Source: Ampullaceana balthica
Taxonomy: Eukaryota > Mollusca > Gastropoda > Lymnaeidae
Direction of reading: 5' to 3'
Assembly (NCBI GenBank): GCA_944989445.1
Contig: CALYLW010000345.1
Coordinates: forward strand, 1 to 64,000
Length of the DNA: 64,000 nucleotides
The notes beneath the pieces are model-generated. The model had not been told where the DNA came from. It saw nothing but the letters and a program-made list of their open reading frames with translations, and made no database searches. Made by a program: the position numbers and the translations under genes. Positions within the stretch are counted from its first letter, which is position 1. Each line of letters starts with the position of its first letter. Positions 1 through 11,534 of the stretch are shown here, in pieces.

Positions 1-1354
1 GACATTGTAATTTTTTGATTTTGGAATCCCATGTGTCTAAACACCTGTATATTTTCAGATGTCGGGTTTATGAGAGTCGTTATTACCGGTTTTCTTTGCG
101 TAGTTCTGTGTTTGTGATTTTGTTTTTTTTTTTTATTTTTTTTGTTGTGTTTCGTTTTTTGTTGTTTTGTCTGGTTGTTCGGTTTTTGCTATTTGTTGTT
201 TGATGTTCGTTTTTATGTGGTGTTGTCTCATAATGGTGATTTTTTAATAATCCGGTGTTGTTCCATCTTTCCCCCCCCTTTACCCTAATTGGCCGTCACT
301 GAAACCCCAACGTAGCTTTTTTATTTCATGTACAACTGAAGTTGTTTTATTTGTTTTGAAAAATATTAAGACAGGAGACCCCAAATTTTCTGGATCTTTT
401 CTTTTTATTTTTTGTGTTATTTTATTTTTATTTCTTACTTACCCATTCTGTCCCCCACCCCCCCCAATCACAGTGGTCCTCGCCGACCTCCGTCTACGAC
501 ACATTCGAGAAGTGATTTGAGTGGGGAGAATGAGGCTAGAAGACAACATGATTTTTGATAGCTTACTTTTGTATATTTATTATAGTGTTCTCCCTCGTCT
601 GCGCCTATAAAAAAATCCAAAAAAAAAAAAAAATATAAAAAATATAAAATTCCCCCCCCCCCCCCCACAATCGGCACCACCCTCCGAATACCCCCTCCTT
701 CCCTTGACCTCGCTCATCTCTTGTGCCGTTATATATTTCATCTTTGGCAGTGATGCATATATCTCCAGGGGTGGGTTTTTTGATCTACTAGTTTTTGCCC
801 TTTCATACATTTACATGTACGGACCATTTAGCCACATGCCCAAAATAGTCTTCACGATCCAAATCTACACATTTCGCGCAACAGTAACACGCCTGTCATC
901 CCTAGTCAACAATGACCATGCGACGACTTGGAGTCCATTTCGACAAAGGTAGCACCTTTTCGCCTATGTCTTGAATGGATTAATAAGTGTTGGGTGGGGT
1001 AGGGGGTGGGTTGGGGTGGTGGGTGGGGTAGTGTTATGGTCGTTGGTTTCATTTTTCTGGTGTTGTTATCTTATTCTATTTTTTTGGGGGCTGAGCCATC
1101 TCCCCACCGCCTCTCCACTCACACACTCGCTCCCCCCCCTCCCCACCCCCACCAACAGAACATCGTACACCCCCTTGTTTGACTTAGGGCTTACACCGTT
1201 TTTTGTGGTGGTATCTTCGCTCTACGTTGGCATTGACTGTGGGGTTTGGGGTGTTGTGTGAGGGGGGTTATGTGCTGGGTGGGGGGGGTTGCGGTGGCGG
1301 GCTAGCGGTAAGGTGACGGTTTTGGGGTGTTTGTAGTTGAGACAAGTACGTTAG
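1..1354. other. Non-coding T/G-rich low-complexity DNA
   Basis: No gene is recognisable. The stretch holds T runs (about 119-160), C runs (270-279, 462-470, 652-666), a short A run (about 617-632) and G/T-rich sequence after 985. Short ORFs here consist of Phe, Leu, Val or Gly runs that follow directly from this composition. Nothing resembles a promoter, RNA gene or transposon end. Confidence 0.6.
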
Positions 1355-1860
1355 GGGGTTGGGGGGATGGAAGAGAGGGTGGGGGAGAGGGAGGCGGCGA
1401 GGGAGGGGGGAGGGGGTGAAGGGGAATTGGCGTGGGAGGAGGGGCGGGGGTGAGGAGGGGGGAGGGGAATGGGGGGGGGGGGGGGGGGGGGTTGGAAGCG
1501 GAAGGGAAAGGGGAGAAGGGGGGGGAGGGGCAATGAGGGGGCAGGTAGGGGGGGGTAGGGGGGGGGGGGGGGGATGGGGGGGGGAGGGGGGGGGGGGGGG
1601 GGGGGGGAGAGAGGGGAGGGGGGGGGGAGTTGGGTAGGGTCGCGGGGGGGGGGGGAGGAGGGGGGATGGGGGGCGGGGGGGGTGGGGGAGGCGGGGTGGC
1701 GAGGGCGGGTGGGGGATGGGGGGGGGGGTGGGGGGGTGGGGGGGGGGGAGGTCGGGGGGGGGGGGAGGGGAGGGGCTGAGGGGGAAGGGGAGGAGAGGCG
1801 GTAGAGGTAGGGGCAGGGGGCGGGAAGGAGGAAAGAGAGGGTGAAGGGGGGAGACAAAAA
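1355..1860. repeat. G-rich purine tract
   Basis: About 500 bases that are overwhelmingly G, broken by A, occasional T and rare C, with many runs of 8-19 G. It has no fixed repeat period. ORFs crossing it read as poly-Gly on the + strand and poly-Pro on the - strand; these are composition artefacts. Such DNA could form G-quadruplexes on the + strand, and it is also the kind of sequence that long reads resolve badly. Confidence 0.8.
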
Positions 1861-4800
1861 ACAGATCACATGTGCAGAGTTTAGCAGAAGCGCTATCGTT
1901 AGCACATTGCATTGCAATAACCTACGGGGTTTTGATTCATTCTCGTTTGTACATTGAGGGGGCGGATTGTGGTGATCTGCGCTGATAGTAGTTATTTTTT
2001 TTAAATTTTCATAATGGGTTAGATCGTATTTCTCTACCATGTTTTGACTCCCCGTTCTATAAGTTTAGATCCTCCATTGGGGGGGGAGGTGTTATAGGGG
2101 GCTCTAATGGGAGAGAACGTGCTTCGAAAGTCTCGGGTCGGGGGACTGAAGTAGCCTAGACACAAAATTAATTTGGACAACAAACCTGGGGGGTCTTGGG
2201 GGAAGGGGCGGGGGGTACGTGGGTGAATGTGGGGGTTAGTTTTATTAATTATTGTTAATTGCTTTTTATTATTATTGATTGTTTTTTAGTTTAGTTTATT
2301 GTTTAGAGCAATAATAAAGCTATTTTTTAAATTTAGCCCTCCCAGCCTCCTCTACCCACTCACCCCCTCCCTCACCCATTCATATCCATCTCACCCTACC
2401 ACAATACCTTTTTTTATTTTTTGGGGGCTAGAAAGATGTCAGGCCCTATCACCAGGAAGGCCCATTTCCTTTCACTTTCCCACCTCAAGGAACTACAGTC
2501 ACCCTTTTTCCCTCAGGGGTGACTTTTTTCCTCGTGTTTTGGGCCCCCCCCCCACCACGCTTCCCCGATCACAACTCATCAGTACCTTTATTTTACGTGG
2601 GGTGGCGTGGGGGGTGGGAGGAAGATAGGTTATAGACATGGCAAGGATAAGTGAAACAAGTTAATAAAAATATGCGGGAGTCGGGAATTTAAAATTGAGA
2701 TGTAATTTTGGTTAGTAGCCATTTGCTCTTATCTCTTACTTCATGGTATGGTATTTCGTTAGACATCAAAACTCATACTTTATGTAGTGAAGGTTTTGCA
2801 ATACTGGCCTTAAACTTAGACTAGATGGGCTATTTATAATAGATTTTACGTTTTCTAATCATGTAGTTGTTCGCCGCTTCTTTTTTAGCAAGATGTGATG
2901 TGGGGGAAGATTTTGGCTACTTTTTGTACGCCGCGGATATCCCTGTATTCTCGGCAACTCAAATTGCTACAATAGGGTCATGACTCTTATATTTACTGCT
3001 TGACAAATTCCTAATTTGTTGCTCACACGAATTTTCTAACTCACCCAATACCCACAGGTGTGAACCCCCCCCCCACTTTCCCAGCCCCGGGGGTGGGGGG
3101 GCATGCTTGCATTAGCGCAATCTACCTTGAATCCGCTGAATAATTTTGGCAAGTGAGTTGGTTCTTTTGTTGGTTGTGTCAGGCAACAATTAATGTTCTT
3201 ATTTATTATCTTCGAAGGAGCTCGTTTTATTGTGCAAGCGGTACGTTCGGTTTCCGCTGGGTTAGTCGTCTATCTTGTTAGGAGGTTTGTTAGTTTTTGG
3301 GTGTAGAGGGATATTAAGTTATTATTTATAATTGGTACTGGCAAAAAGTATCATATTTAATATGAAAACTATGCGGCCAGCACGTTACGAAATGTGACAA
3401 TTGTCGAGTAACGCCTTCCGTGGGTTAGACTAAACTTACGCATGGATCACTTGGTGGGCGATCAGAGCCGGAGAGGTTTGTCTATTTTTAGCAGTACTTT
3501 TTTTTGGGACCACGGATGATTATTAAACAGAAATGGGGAGAACATTCGATGTGTAGGAAGGAGAAAAATATTTTTTTTATTATTTTTAGGTATAGTTTTA
3601 ATATGTTTTCTATAGAAGCTGTTTAAGAACCTTGAAGAATTACGGGTGTTCATATACGATCATGGAGGGTAGAGTACGGCGGAAATGTGGGAGTCGGATG
3701 GGGGCGAGGGTGAGTTATGAATATACCGTAGCCTCTGTATGTTTAGATAAATCTCTGGATAAGGAATATGTGTCGAGGAGTGAGTATCTGCAGAGGATCG
3801 GAGGGTTTTTATGCCGGTGTATAGAATATATGTGTGTTACTACATGTAATGTAGTAGATTTCTTTGGTGTCGAGATGTTTGGTGTACGCAGGCAGGATAT
3901 TATTTTGATTGTCTTTCATAAACATTGTTTTTGTATAGTTCCAGGCTGGCGGAGCAAATGAAAATAAGGAATAGGGCAGAGTGTAAGGATTTTGTGTTGT
4001 GAGAGATTATTTATTTAAATAAGGCGCGCGGATCGCAGATATGTTATTTGGAGCAGATTTACGGTAGTGGTGCTGATTGGAGAGTGAGCTGAAAGAATTT
4101 GTACGAACAGACTAAGCGTTGCCGTCAGATAGAATAGTCAAAACTAAAGGCAGAGGGCGTAAACGGAGGAAACTCAGGGATATTCTCACCCTAAATAGGG
4201 ATCTCCCGCCAAAATTTTTCCAGCCAGTTGGCGGTAACCATGCCGGGTTCTGTAAATGTCTCCGTTTACCTCCAACTTATACATAAATGAGAACACCTGC
4301 TGTTTATTTCTTCAAATTTTTCAAGATTTGACTCATATGACTTGATGGTTTTTTAAGCTGTAGGTGGGTGGAACCGGATTGGTGAAATCAGTCTCTCGCC
4401 CTACGCGCGCGCTCTACGACACTGACCCCCTTTTCCATAAGGGGGAATGGTATTGTTTATAACATGGGCGCTAAGAGTATTATGCCGGGTTTTTTTCTGG
4501 ACGTGGAAGTGGGAGGGGGGTTTGGGGACGGCGTAGGGGATGGGGCGGCCAGGGGTTGAGGTGCTTATCGTTGTTTTGTGGAATTGTATCTAAGGGTTGG
4601 GCGTTTTTTGGTTTTGTTTGGCATTGGGTTTGGGGGAGTTATATTTTGCGTGTTGGGTAGATTATTTGGTATTTGTTGGGTGTGGTGTGCTCTATATGTT
4701 GATTTTGCTCGATATTGTTGGGTACACTTTTGGGATGGTATTTTGATTTGTAATTCTTAGAGGTGTTAGGCGGAGTGTTTTAGTCTATATCGTATGAAAA

Positions 4801-5460
4801 TAATGTAATGGACTGGGAGGTTTTCTGGGGGGGAAGGCATGTTTTTGTATTTGGTGTTATTTTGTAGTTTATTGGTTTTATTTGCTGTTTTTGGGTGGTG
4901 TTAGGTTGGGGTTGGGTGGTGTTTGATGTGTCTTTGTTTTTTATGCTTTTTATGGCTCGGTTTGCGGGTTACTTTGTTGAGATGAGGTTTTGCGGTGCGT
5001 TTTTTAGATGATATGTGGGTGGTTTATGTGTTTAGGTTTGGAATGGACGTGGAGGGTGAGAATTAAGGTGGGTTGAGATATTATTTTCTCTTTGTTTTTT
5101 TCTTTTTTAGTGCTGCGATGGGATGTTTTTAATGGCTTATTGTTTAAAGGTTTGTGGGATTGAGGATTCGGGTTAATGGTGGATGGTATGGTTTTTGCTG
5201 AAATATTGCGTGATTTTGTTATTTGGGAAACTGTATTGGGTTATGGGTTGGAGTTCTTTTATTTTTGCGATTGCTTGAAATGTTTGTGGGTGCTGTAGTA
5301 TGTTTGGGTTTGTATTTTGAGTGGTGGCGTTCCTCGGCGGTTGTGCCCGGTATGGGATGGTTGGTTGAGAGGTGGCTGGCGGCGGTTGAAGGGGGTTGGG
5401 GAGGCGGCGCTATTGTTCTTTTGCGCGTGTCGTGCGCGGGGGTCCGTTAAGTTGTTGATG
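1861..5460. other. Non-coding, C-poor DNA
   Basis: No gene, RNA or transposon end is recognised. Composition is mixed at first (1,861-4,450, with a facing C run and G run at about 3,066-3,100) and becomes strongly G/T-rich from about 4,490 to 5,460. The longest ORFs (about 109 codons at 2,299-2,628 and 3,632-3,961) have no domain I can identify. Confidence 0.55.
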
Positions 5461-6660
5461 CGGAGGAGAAGATGAAGTGGAGATTATTTTGGGAGGGTTG
5501 GTGCGGAGAAGATTAAATAAGTAAGAAAATAATAAAAGGGAAAAAAAAAAGAAAAATTAAAAAAAAAAAAAGAGTTTGTATAATTAAATATAAAAGTGAG
5601 AAGGGAACGTAAGGTAGAGGGAAGAAATAGGGGTTAGCGGGGTAGAAAAAAGAGGAGGGGAAAGGAAGGGGAGGAGAAAAAAAGGGGGGGAGTAGAGGGG
5701 GGGGGGGAAATAAGAAGGGGGTAGGAGAGGGGGGAAAAAAGAGGGGGAATAGGGAAAGGTAGATGAAAAGGGTGAAAGGGAGGGGGGGGGGAGTGGGGAG
5801 CGGTGGGGGGGGGGAGAAAGGGGGGGCGTGGAGAGGAGGGTGGGGGAATTAAGGGGGAAAAAAATAAGGGGGGGAGGAGTGAAAAGAAAAAAAGAATGAT
5901 AGATAGGGGAGGAAAGATATGTATAGGTAAGAGGATTGATCGGGGTGAAAAAAAAAAAAAATAAAAGAAAAAAACAAGTGAAAAAAAAAAGGTATAAAAA
6001 AAAAAGAAAAAAAAAAAAATTAGAAAATAAAAAAGAAAGAATAAGAAAAAGAAGAAAAAAAAAAAAAAAATTAATTGTATAATTATAAAAAAGATAAAAA
6101 ACAAGTATGAAAAGTCAAAGAAAGAAATATATATAAAAATATAAAATAATAAAATATATATAAAATAAAAATATAAAAGATAAAATAAAAAAAGAAAAAA
6201 AAAAAAACAATAAAGGAAAAAAGAAAAAAATAAAAAAAAATAAAAAATAAAAACATGATAAAAAAAAAAAAGAAGGAAAAGAAAAAAAAGTATAAAATAA
6301 AAAAAAAAAAAAAAAAATACAAAAAAATAAATAAAAAAAAAAAATAAAAGAAAATGTAAAGACGAACAAAACTAAAAAAAAAAGAAAAAAGAAAAAATAA
6401 AAAAAATAAAATAAAAAAAAAAAAAAAATAAAAAAAAGAAAGAAAAAAAAACAAAAAAAAAAAGGAATAAAAAAAAAAAAAAAGAAAAAAAAAAAATAAA
6501 AAATTAAAAAATAAAAATAAAAAAAAAAAAAAAAGACCATAAAAAAAAAGAGATAAAAGAAAAAAAAAAAATAAAATAAAAAAATAAAAATAACAAAAAA
6601 AAAAAAAATTAAAAAAAAAAAAAAAAAATATTAATAATAAAAAAAAAAATATCAATATAT
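5461..6660. repeat. 1.2-kb A/G (polypurine) tract
   Basis: Almost entirely A and G on the + strand with scattered T and very little C. It is G-richer at 5,640-5,880 and almost pure A from 5,940 onward. Minus-strand ORFs of 141-190 codons are chains of Phe and Leu produced by poly-T. No tandem period is visible. Long polypurine/polypyrimidine DNA can adopt triplex structure, but a poorly corrected contig end is equally possible. Confidence 0.8.
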
Positions 6661-7610
6661 TTTATTTAAAAGTTCAAAGAGGTTAAAGTTAAGCTTAAAG
6701 CGTAAGCAAGTTTAAGTTCGTGGGGTTAACGTGTATGGCGTTTCATTGTTAATTTTTATTTATATATTTGTTATAAGCAGGTTTGATCATTAGGGAATCG
6801 GTCTATTTATAGTAAATCTTGATTCTCTGTTGACAAGGGGGATTGTCCAGACTTGAGGATAGAGGTGTCGACTGTGATGATTCATATAGAAGCTTGGCTC
6901 GTACTTCTGAAGTGTAAAACGTCTTAAGTCGATCTTTTTGGTTGATTTGTTCGTCAGCGGTGCTTTCATTGGCTATCCCAGGTTAGCTTTTTGCGCTGTG
7001 ATATTTTATCTTCCGCCTTTTGGGTGTATGTCTTTTGTTTTATCATTCCATAAACTATTATATTTAATTTGTACTTTTTCGTGTAAAGTGAATCTTTAAT
7101 AACTTTATGTGAAGCTTCTATCGTTAGGATGGGATAGCTCGGAAGTTTATAGGGGTTGTTGGCGGTTGATCGAAAGGTTTATGTGTACAGTATGACGACG
7201 TGGCATTGGTTTATTGAGAGGGAATAAAAACGAAAATTTTCGGATATTTTCGTCCAGAAATCACTCACTTTCTTTAGGAGTTATTTTAAAGGAAAATTGA
7301 ATTTTGGGAAAACGACTCCGTCAAGAAAACTGGACGAACAAACCACACGCCGAAAGGGGTAAAGATGAGGATTTGGAAAAAAGGAGTAGAAGATGCAAAA
7401 AAAACAAAGTAGTTGTAGAAGAGAGAGTCAGTAAAGTAGTAAGTCATAAGATCAAGTGGTAGTTTTGGTTATGGTAAGAGAGGTAGAAGGTATAGTTAGA
7501 TAAAGATGGTCAGAGTGAAGTAGTAGGTAAATGAAAGTTAAAAGGAGGGTACACCCGGGGTGCGAAAATCCCACATTCGTAGACAACATGGCCTTTGTGG
7601 GTTATTGGAT
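6661..7610. other. Non-coding unique DNA
   Basis: Ordinary mixed sequence with no recognised gene or repeat. It becomes purine-rich again from about 7,330. Confidence 0.5.
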
Positions 7611-7862
7611 TGGGGGTTAGGTAGGGGTAGGGAGAAGTCTTGAGAAGAGAGGGTGGGGGGTGGGGGGTGGCGGAGTGGCGTAGAAGGGCGAGGGAGGGGG
7701 ATGGGGATATTGGTCGGAGATGTAGGTGTGGGGGGGGTGGGGGGGGGGGTTGTGGGGTTAGGGGGGTGGGGTTGGTTGTCAAGGTGGGGTGGGTAGGTCG
7801 TGGGGGGGGATAGGGGGGGGGGGGGAGACGGGGGGGGGGGTGGTTGGGGTTTAGAGGGGGAT
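7611..7862. repeat. G-rich tract
   Basis: G-dominated low-complexity sequence with runs of 8-10 G, like the tract at 1,355-1,860. ORFs here are Gly- or Pro-rich artefacts. Confidence 0.7.
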
Positions 7863-9600
7863 GTGAATAAATGGGGGAATTGTGGTTTTGATATTAAGAT
7901 AATAATCGGATTATATATTAAATTTAATTTGATTTTAAATTTTTTTGACGGTGACGGGGATGCTTTAGGGGTGTCTCTATATTCCTCAGATCTTTATTTT
8001 TTCACTTATTCGTCCAGAAGGGAAGAGAGGAAGTGGAAGAGGATTGTTAGTTGATAGAGGGGGGGGGGGAGAATATTGTGTTCACGTGGGTGGTTATTTA
8101 TAAAATTATGACTAAAATATATCAGTTTTATGGTAGATGTCTACACTGGGGCCATTCAAATCAGCCCACATATAAATACATAGATAAAATTAAAAATTAT
8201 ATAGTGTTAGATAAAATTAGTACCAACCTCTTCTTTCTCCCGTCAGGTTTCTTGTGCATATAGAGGAGTTAGGGTGATACGTTGGGTATATTTGTTTGCT
8301 TGTATACTGTTTTTTTAAGTGAGACCGCCAGTGAGAGTTACGGGGGGGGGTGGTTGTTTGGGAGGTTTTGTATTTGCATTAGTAGGTTGTAGTAATCTTG
8401 CAATGTGGCACTGTTAAAATTTGATAAATGTATTTGAGTGAATTAAGAGGTTAAACAGGATCATGTGTTGATAAATGTCAATTTTTTTAAAATTATTTAG
8501 TGGTAAAGGCGTCATAATTGACGCAAAAATAAGATCTAAACAGGTTTGTGTAAAGAACTTGATGAGGTTTAAAATCAGTCGTTTGATAGATACGGTGAAT
8601 CTTTTGCAGGCTGTGCATGGAATATGGATTTTACATTTAATTTTTTTTTGTCATTTTAATTATATTTTTTATTGTATAATTTTAATTTTTGCGTTCTTTG
8701 TTTCAGAAAATTATAACTCGTATAACTAGAACTAAATAATAATATTGATATATTCCTAAAAAAATTTGCTCAGATTTTTAAAGTAGGATTTTGTTTAAAA
8801 ATTTTCAGTGAATATTAAAAACATAATTTTTATCATTTTTTAGGGACGTTATTCTAAATTATATATTAATAAAGTTGAATAATAATTAGTTGTTTAATGG
8901 TCATATATTAAAATAACAAAAATGGGTTTATATTAATAAAAATAATATTTTTATTAATTAGTCGATTAATTATATAAGTTTTTTATTGTATGTAGGGGTA
9001 GATGGTGTGGGATTTATTATTGTGGTTTTGTTTATTTTTAATTTTATAATTTTAGTATTTTTATTTGCCTAAAGTTATGTATAATATATTTATTTCTAAC
9101 ACATTGACTTAGATGTCGAAGGTGTGAAAGAGTAATAATAGGCATCGTAAATCGGTGATAATTTGTTTTGTTGGATGTTATGAAGGTGTCTTATTTGTAA
9201 AAGTTCTGTGAGGGGTTTTTGGCTAGTGAGAATATGATTTGATTATTTTTAGATAAATACTTAGTAGAGATTTTTTAAACAAAGTGAATTGAGTGAGAGT
9301 AGAAAATGAAAGTAAATTAAAAAATAGTAAAGAAAGTCGAAGGTTAATAAAATAGTAGATATATATTAAAGAGAAGGGTCAATGAGTAGTAATAAAAAAA
9401 AAGAGTCATAAGGGGTGTTGGTGTGGGGAGTGGGGTGGGGACGGGGGAGAGTAAAGTGAACGAAATTAGTTATAATATAAGGAAATTTAAACACTGTTAA
9501 TATCGGTTAGTAACACATAATTATTAGATGTAAAAGGCTGAGGAATAATAATATAATAAAGGGAGATGAAAAATTAAATAGAATGGATAAATAAAAAAAT
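7863..9600. other. AT-rich, C-poor non-coding DNA
   Basis: AT-rich sequence in which C is scarce on the + strand, most clearly at 8,640-9,600. No ORF longer than about 85 codons and no domain or transposon end is recognised. Confidence 0.55.
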
Positions 9601-9643
9601 CCCCCCCCCCCCCCCCCCCCCCCCCCCCCATCCCCCCCCCCCC
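9601..9643. repeat. Poly-C run
   Basis: 29 consecutive C, then A and T, then 12 C. It marks the end of the unusual low-complexity part of the window; the composition is ordinary after this point. Confidence 0.9.
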
Positions 9644-11534
9644 TAATAAAATATAACTTTTTTTTCTAGCTTTTTGTTTAGAATAAGAATTATGTGTTAC
9701 ATATCATTATTTTTTATTGTGAAAACAAAAAAGAAATCGGAAAGATTATCATGTTTTTTTTCCGATTGAAGGTGTCTAGAAAAGATGGAGTATTTTGGTT
9801 TGAAGATAGAAAAAAAATTTAGGAATGTGTGAATACCAGAGGTTCTTTTTATCCATTTTTGTTGTTGCTTGTTCTCTACCATTTGGTCTTTTTGATCTTC
9901 GTCACTTTCCCAGGTATTACCCGCTGCTATCCCAGATACTTACATAACTTATACACATCCCTGTGTACTAGGGGAGGGGGAAACTGACTCAATTTCAAGC
10001 ACCTAGGGGGTGAGGAGAAACATGGGTGGATTGCTCAAAATAATTTATTCTTCTTTTGGTATGGGGGGACTACCCCATAACCAGAGACTACCACTTTACT
10101 CAATTAGAGAAATTATTTATTACTATTATAAGTCCACCCCCTTCCCAGACGAATCTACTGTGTGCCCTTTTTTTTCGTTACCCCTCTGTAATAACTCTTT
10201 TAATTCATCTAATGCAAAGTCTAGAGAAATATTTGAAAACGAGTATCCAACAAGAATGGATACAAAGTAGAACTATGGGAGAATTCCTGGTGATATTTTA
10301 ATTTCCCAATTGCTTGTAAAGTACTTCATAACCTTTAATTTCATTTCCCGCCATTGTTTTCCAATGAGAACTCAACTTCGGAATTAGAATTTTAACATAT
10401 TTTCATAAACGTAAAATATTTTAATTTTTATGAAAATTTTAATTTTCTACTAAATTGAATTATTTTTTGAAAGGAAATCCCAGTAATTAACAAAAGAGAG
10501 TGAAATCGCGCCCTCCCAACATTATTGTGACAAGAAATATCAAAGGTGATGGCAGTTGATTTAGTGCGGTTTCATAGTAAACAGTCCGTAATTACTGGAA
10601 CATATGACCATGCTAAGTATCCCAGACAATGATCTTACTCCCGCTCGTCTCGAATCGAAGTCTCCTCTTATTTTCATCTCCTCCACAAAGCTCAACCCAG
10701 ATACTACCGAGTGTTGTTGGGCCATTAGGAGTATAAGGCTCTGTGGCTGCAGTAGAAACGGTCTGGACACGTAGCAAACATGCCTTGGTTACTGAGATAA
10801 GGCGGGTACGCAGCAGCGGCGGCCAGGCTCCCAACTGATACGGAACAATGAGGAAACAGCGGCGTCTTTGGGGGAGGGTGGTGTGGAGTGGGGTGAGGAG
10901 AGGGGGTGGGGGGCTTGCCGGGCCTTTAAACTCAGGCCCTGCCTATGTGACGTCACTTCCGTTACCAAGGAGATTATCAGGGAAAACCGATCAGGAGGAA
11001 TCTGCCAGAGCATATGTCGCGGCATATTTCCTACAGATTTTATGCTTGTTTTTTTAAAAATATTTTTAAATCTGAACGAATTGCAGCTTAACATTGACAC
11101 CACACTGTCGGGTGGGGGGGGGCGTAGGGGAGAAGGGATATAGTTAACATTCTGAATACATTAGACAAATGTAATTTTGGAATTTGGGGCTTTTGATATT
11201 TTTTTTGGTATTTACATGTCGTCTCTGATCCTGGATGCATGATGGGGTTGGCACCAACAATTGATGAGATAACGATGGTGGGCTCAAAACAGACAAAAAA
11301 TCCAAATATTTCTAGTAACATGACAGGATCCAGGCATTTGGATGTTGTAGCAGTGGCGTCGTTTACAATGTTAAAACCAGAGTTATCTGTTCTTTGAAAG
11401 ATTTTCTCACATCTTATTACCATTTATTGATATGTGACTTTAACATATGTCTTACATTCTACTTGAAGTATCTCAAACAAGTAGTAACTTGTTGGTTGGT
11501 TTTTAATGTATCAAGAAACGTGACCATTTCTGTA
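9644..11534. other. Mostly unique non-coding DNA
   Basis: Unique sequence of mixed composition between the poly-C run and the 36-bp minisatellite. It includes a less AT-rich stretch at about 10,560-11,130 that contains the possible exon described separately. No other gene, RNA or mobile element is recognised. Confidence 0.5.
10613..10834 (-). other. Possible exon or exon remnant, unknown protein
   Basis: A minus-strand open frame of 73 codons whose second half (including the residues GSIWVELCGGDENKRRLRF) has varied, protein-like composition, unlike the repeat-derived ORFs elsewhere. A pyrimidine-containing CTGCAG that could be a splice acceptor precedes this part, and the frame ends at a TAG just after an IIVWDT sequence. 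I do not recognise the family. An overlapping minus-strand frame (10,561-10,770) is also open, so the coding frame is uncertain. There is no convincing donor site and no neighbouring exon. It may be a chance ORF. Confidence 0.2.

Noticed and set aside
1268..2040. Pro-rich minus-strand ORFs of 214 and 229 codons
   Set aside because: Both overlap the same G-rich tract in different frames; composition artefact.
5634..6655. Phe/Leu-rich minus-strand ORFs resembling membrane proteins
   Set aside because: Produced by poly-A/poly-purine sequence on the + strand; no varied protein composition.
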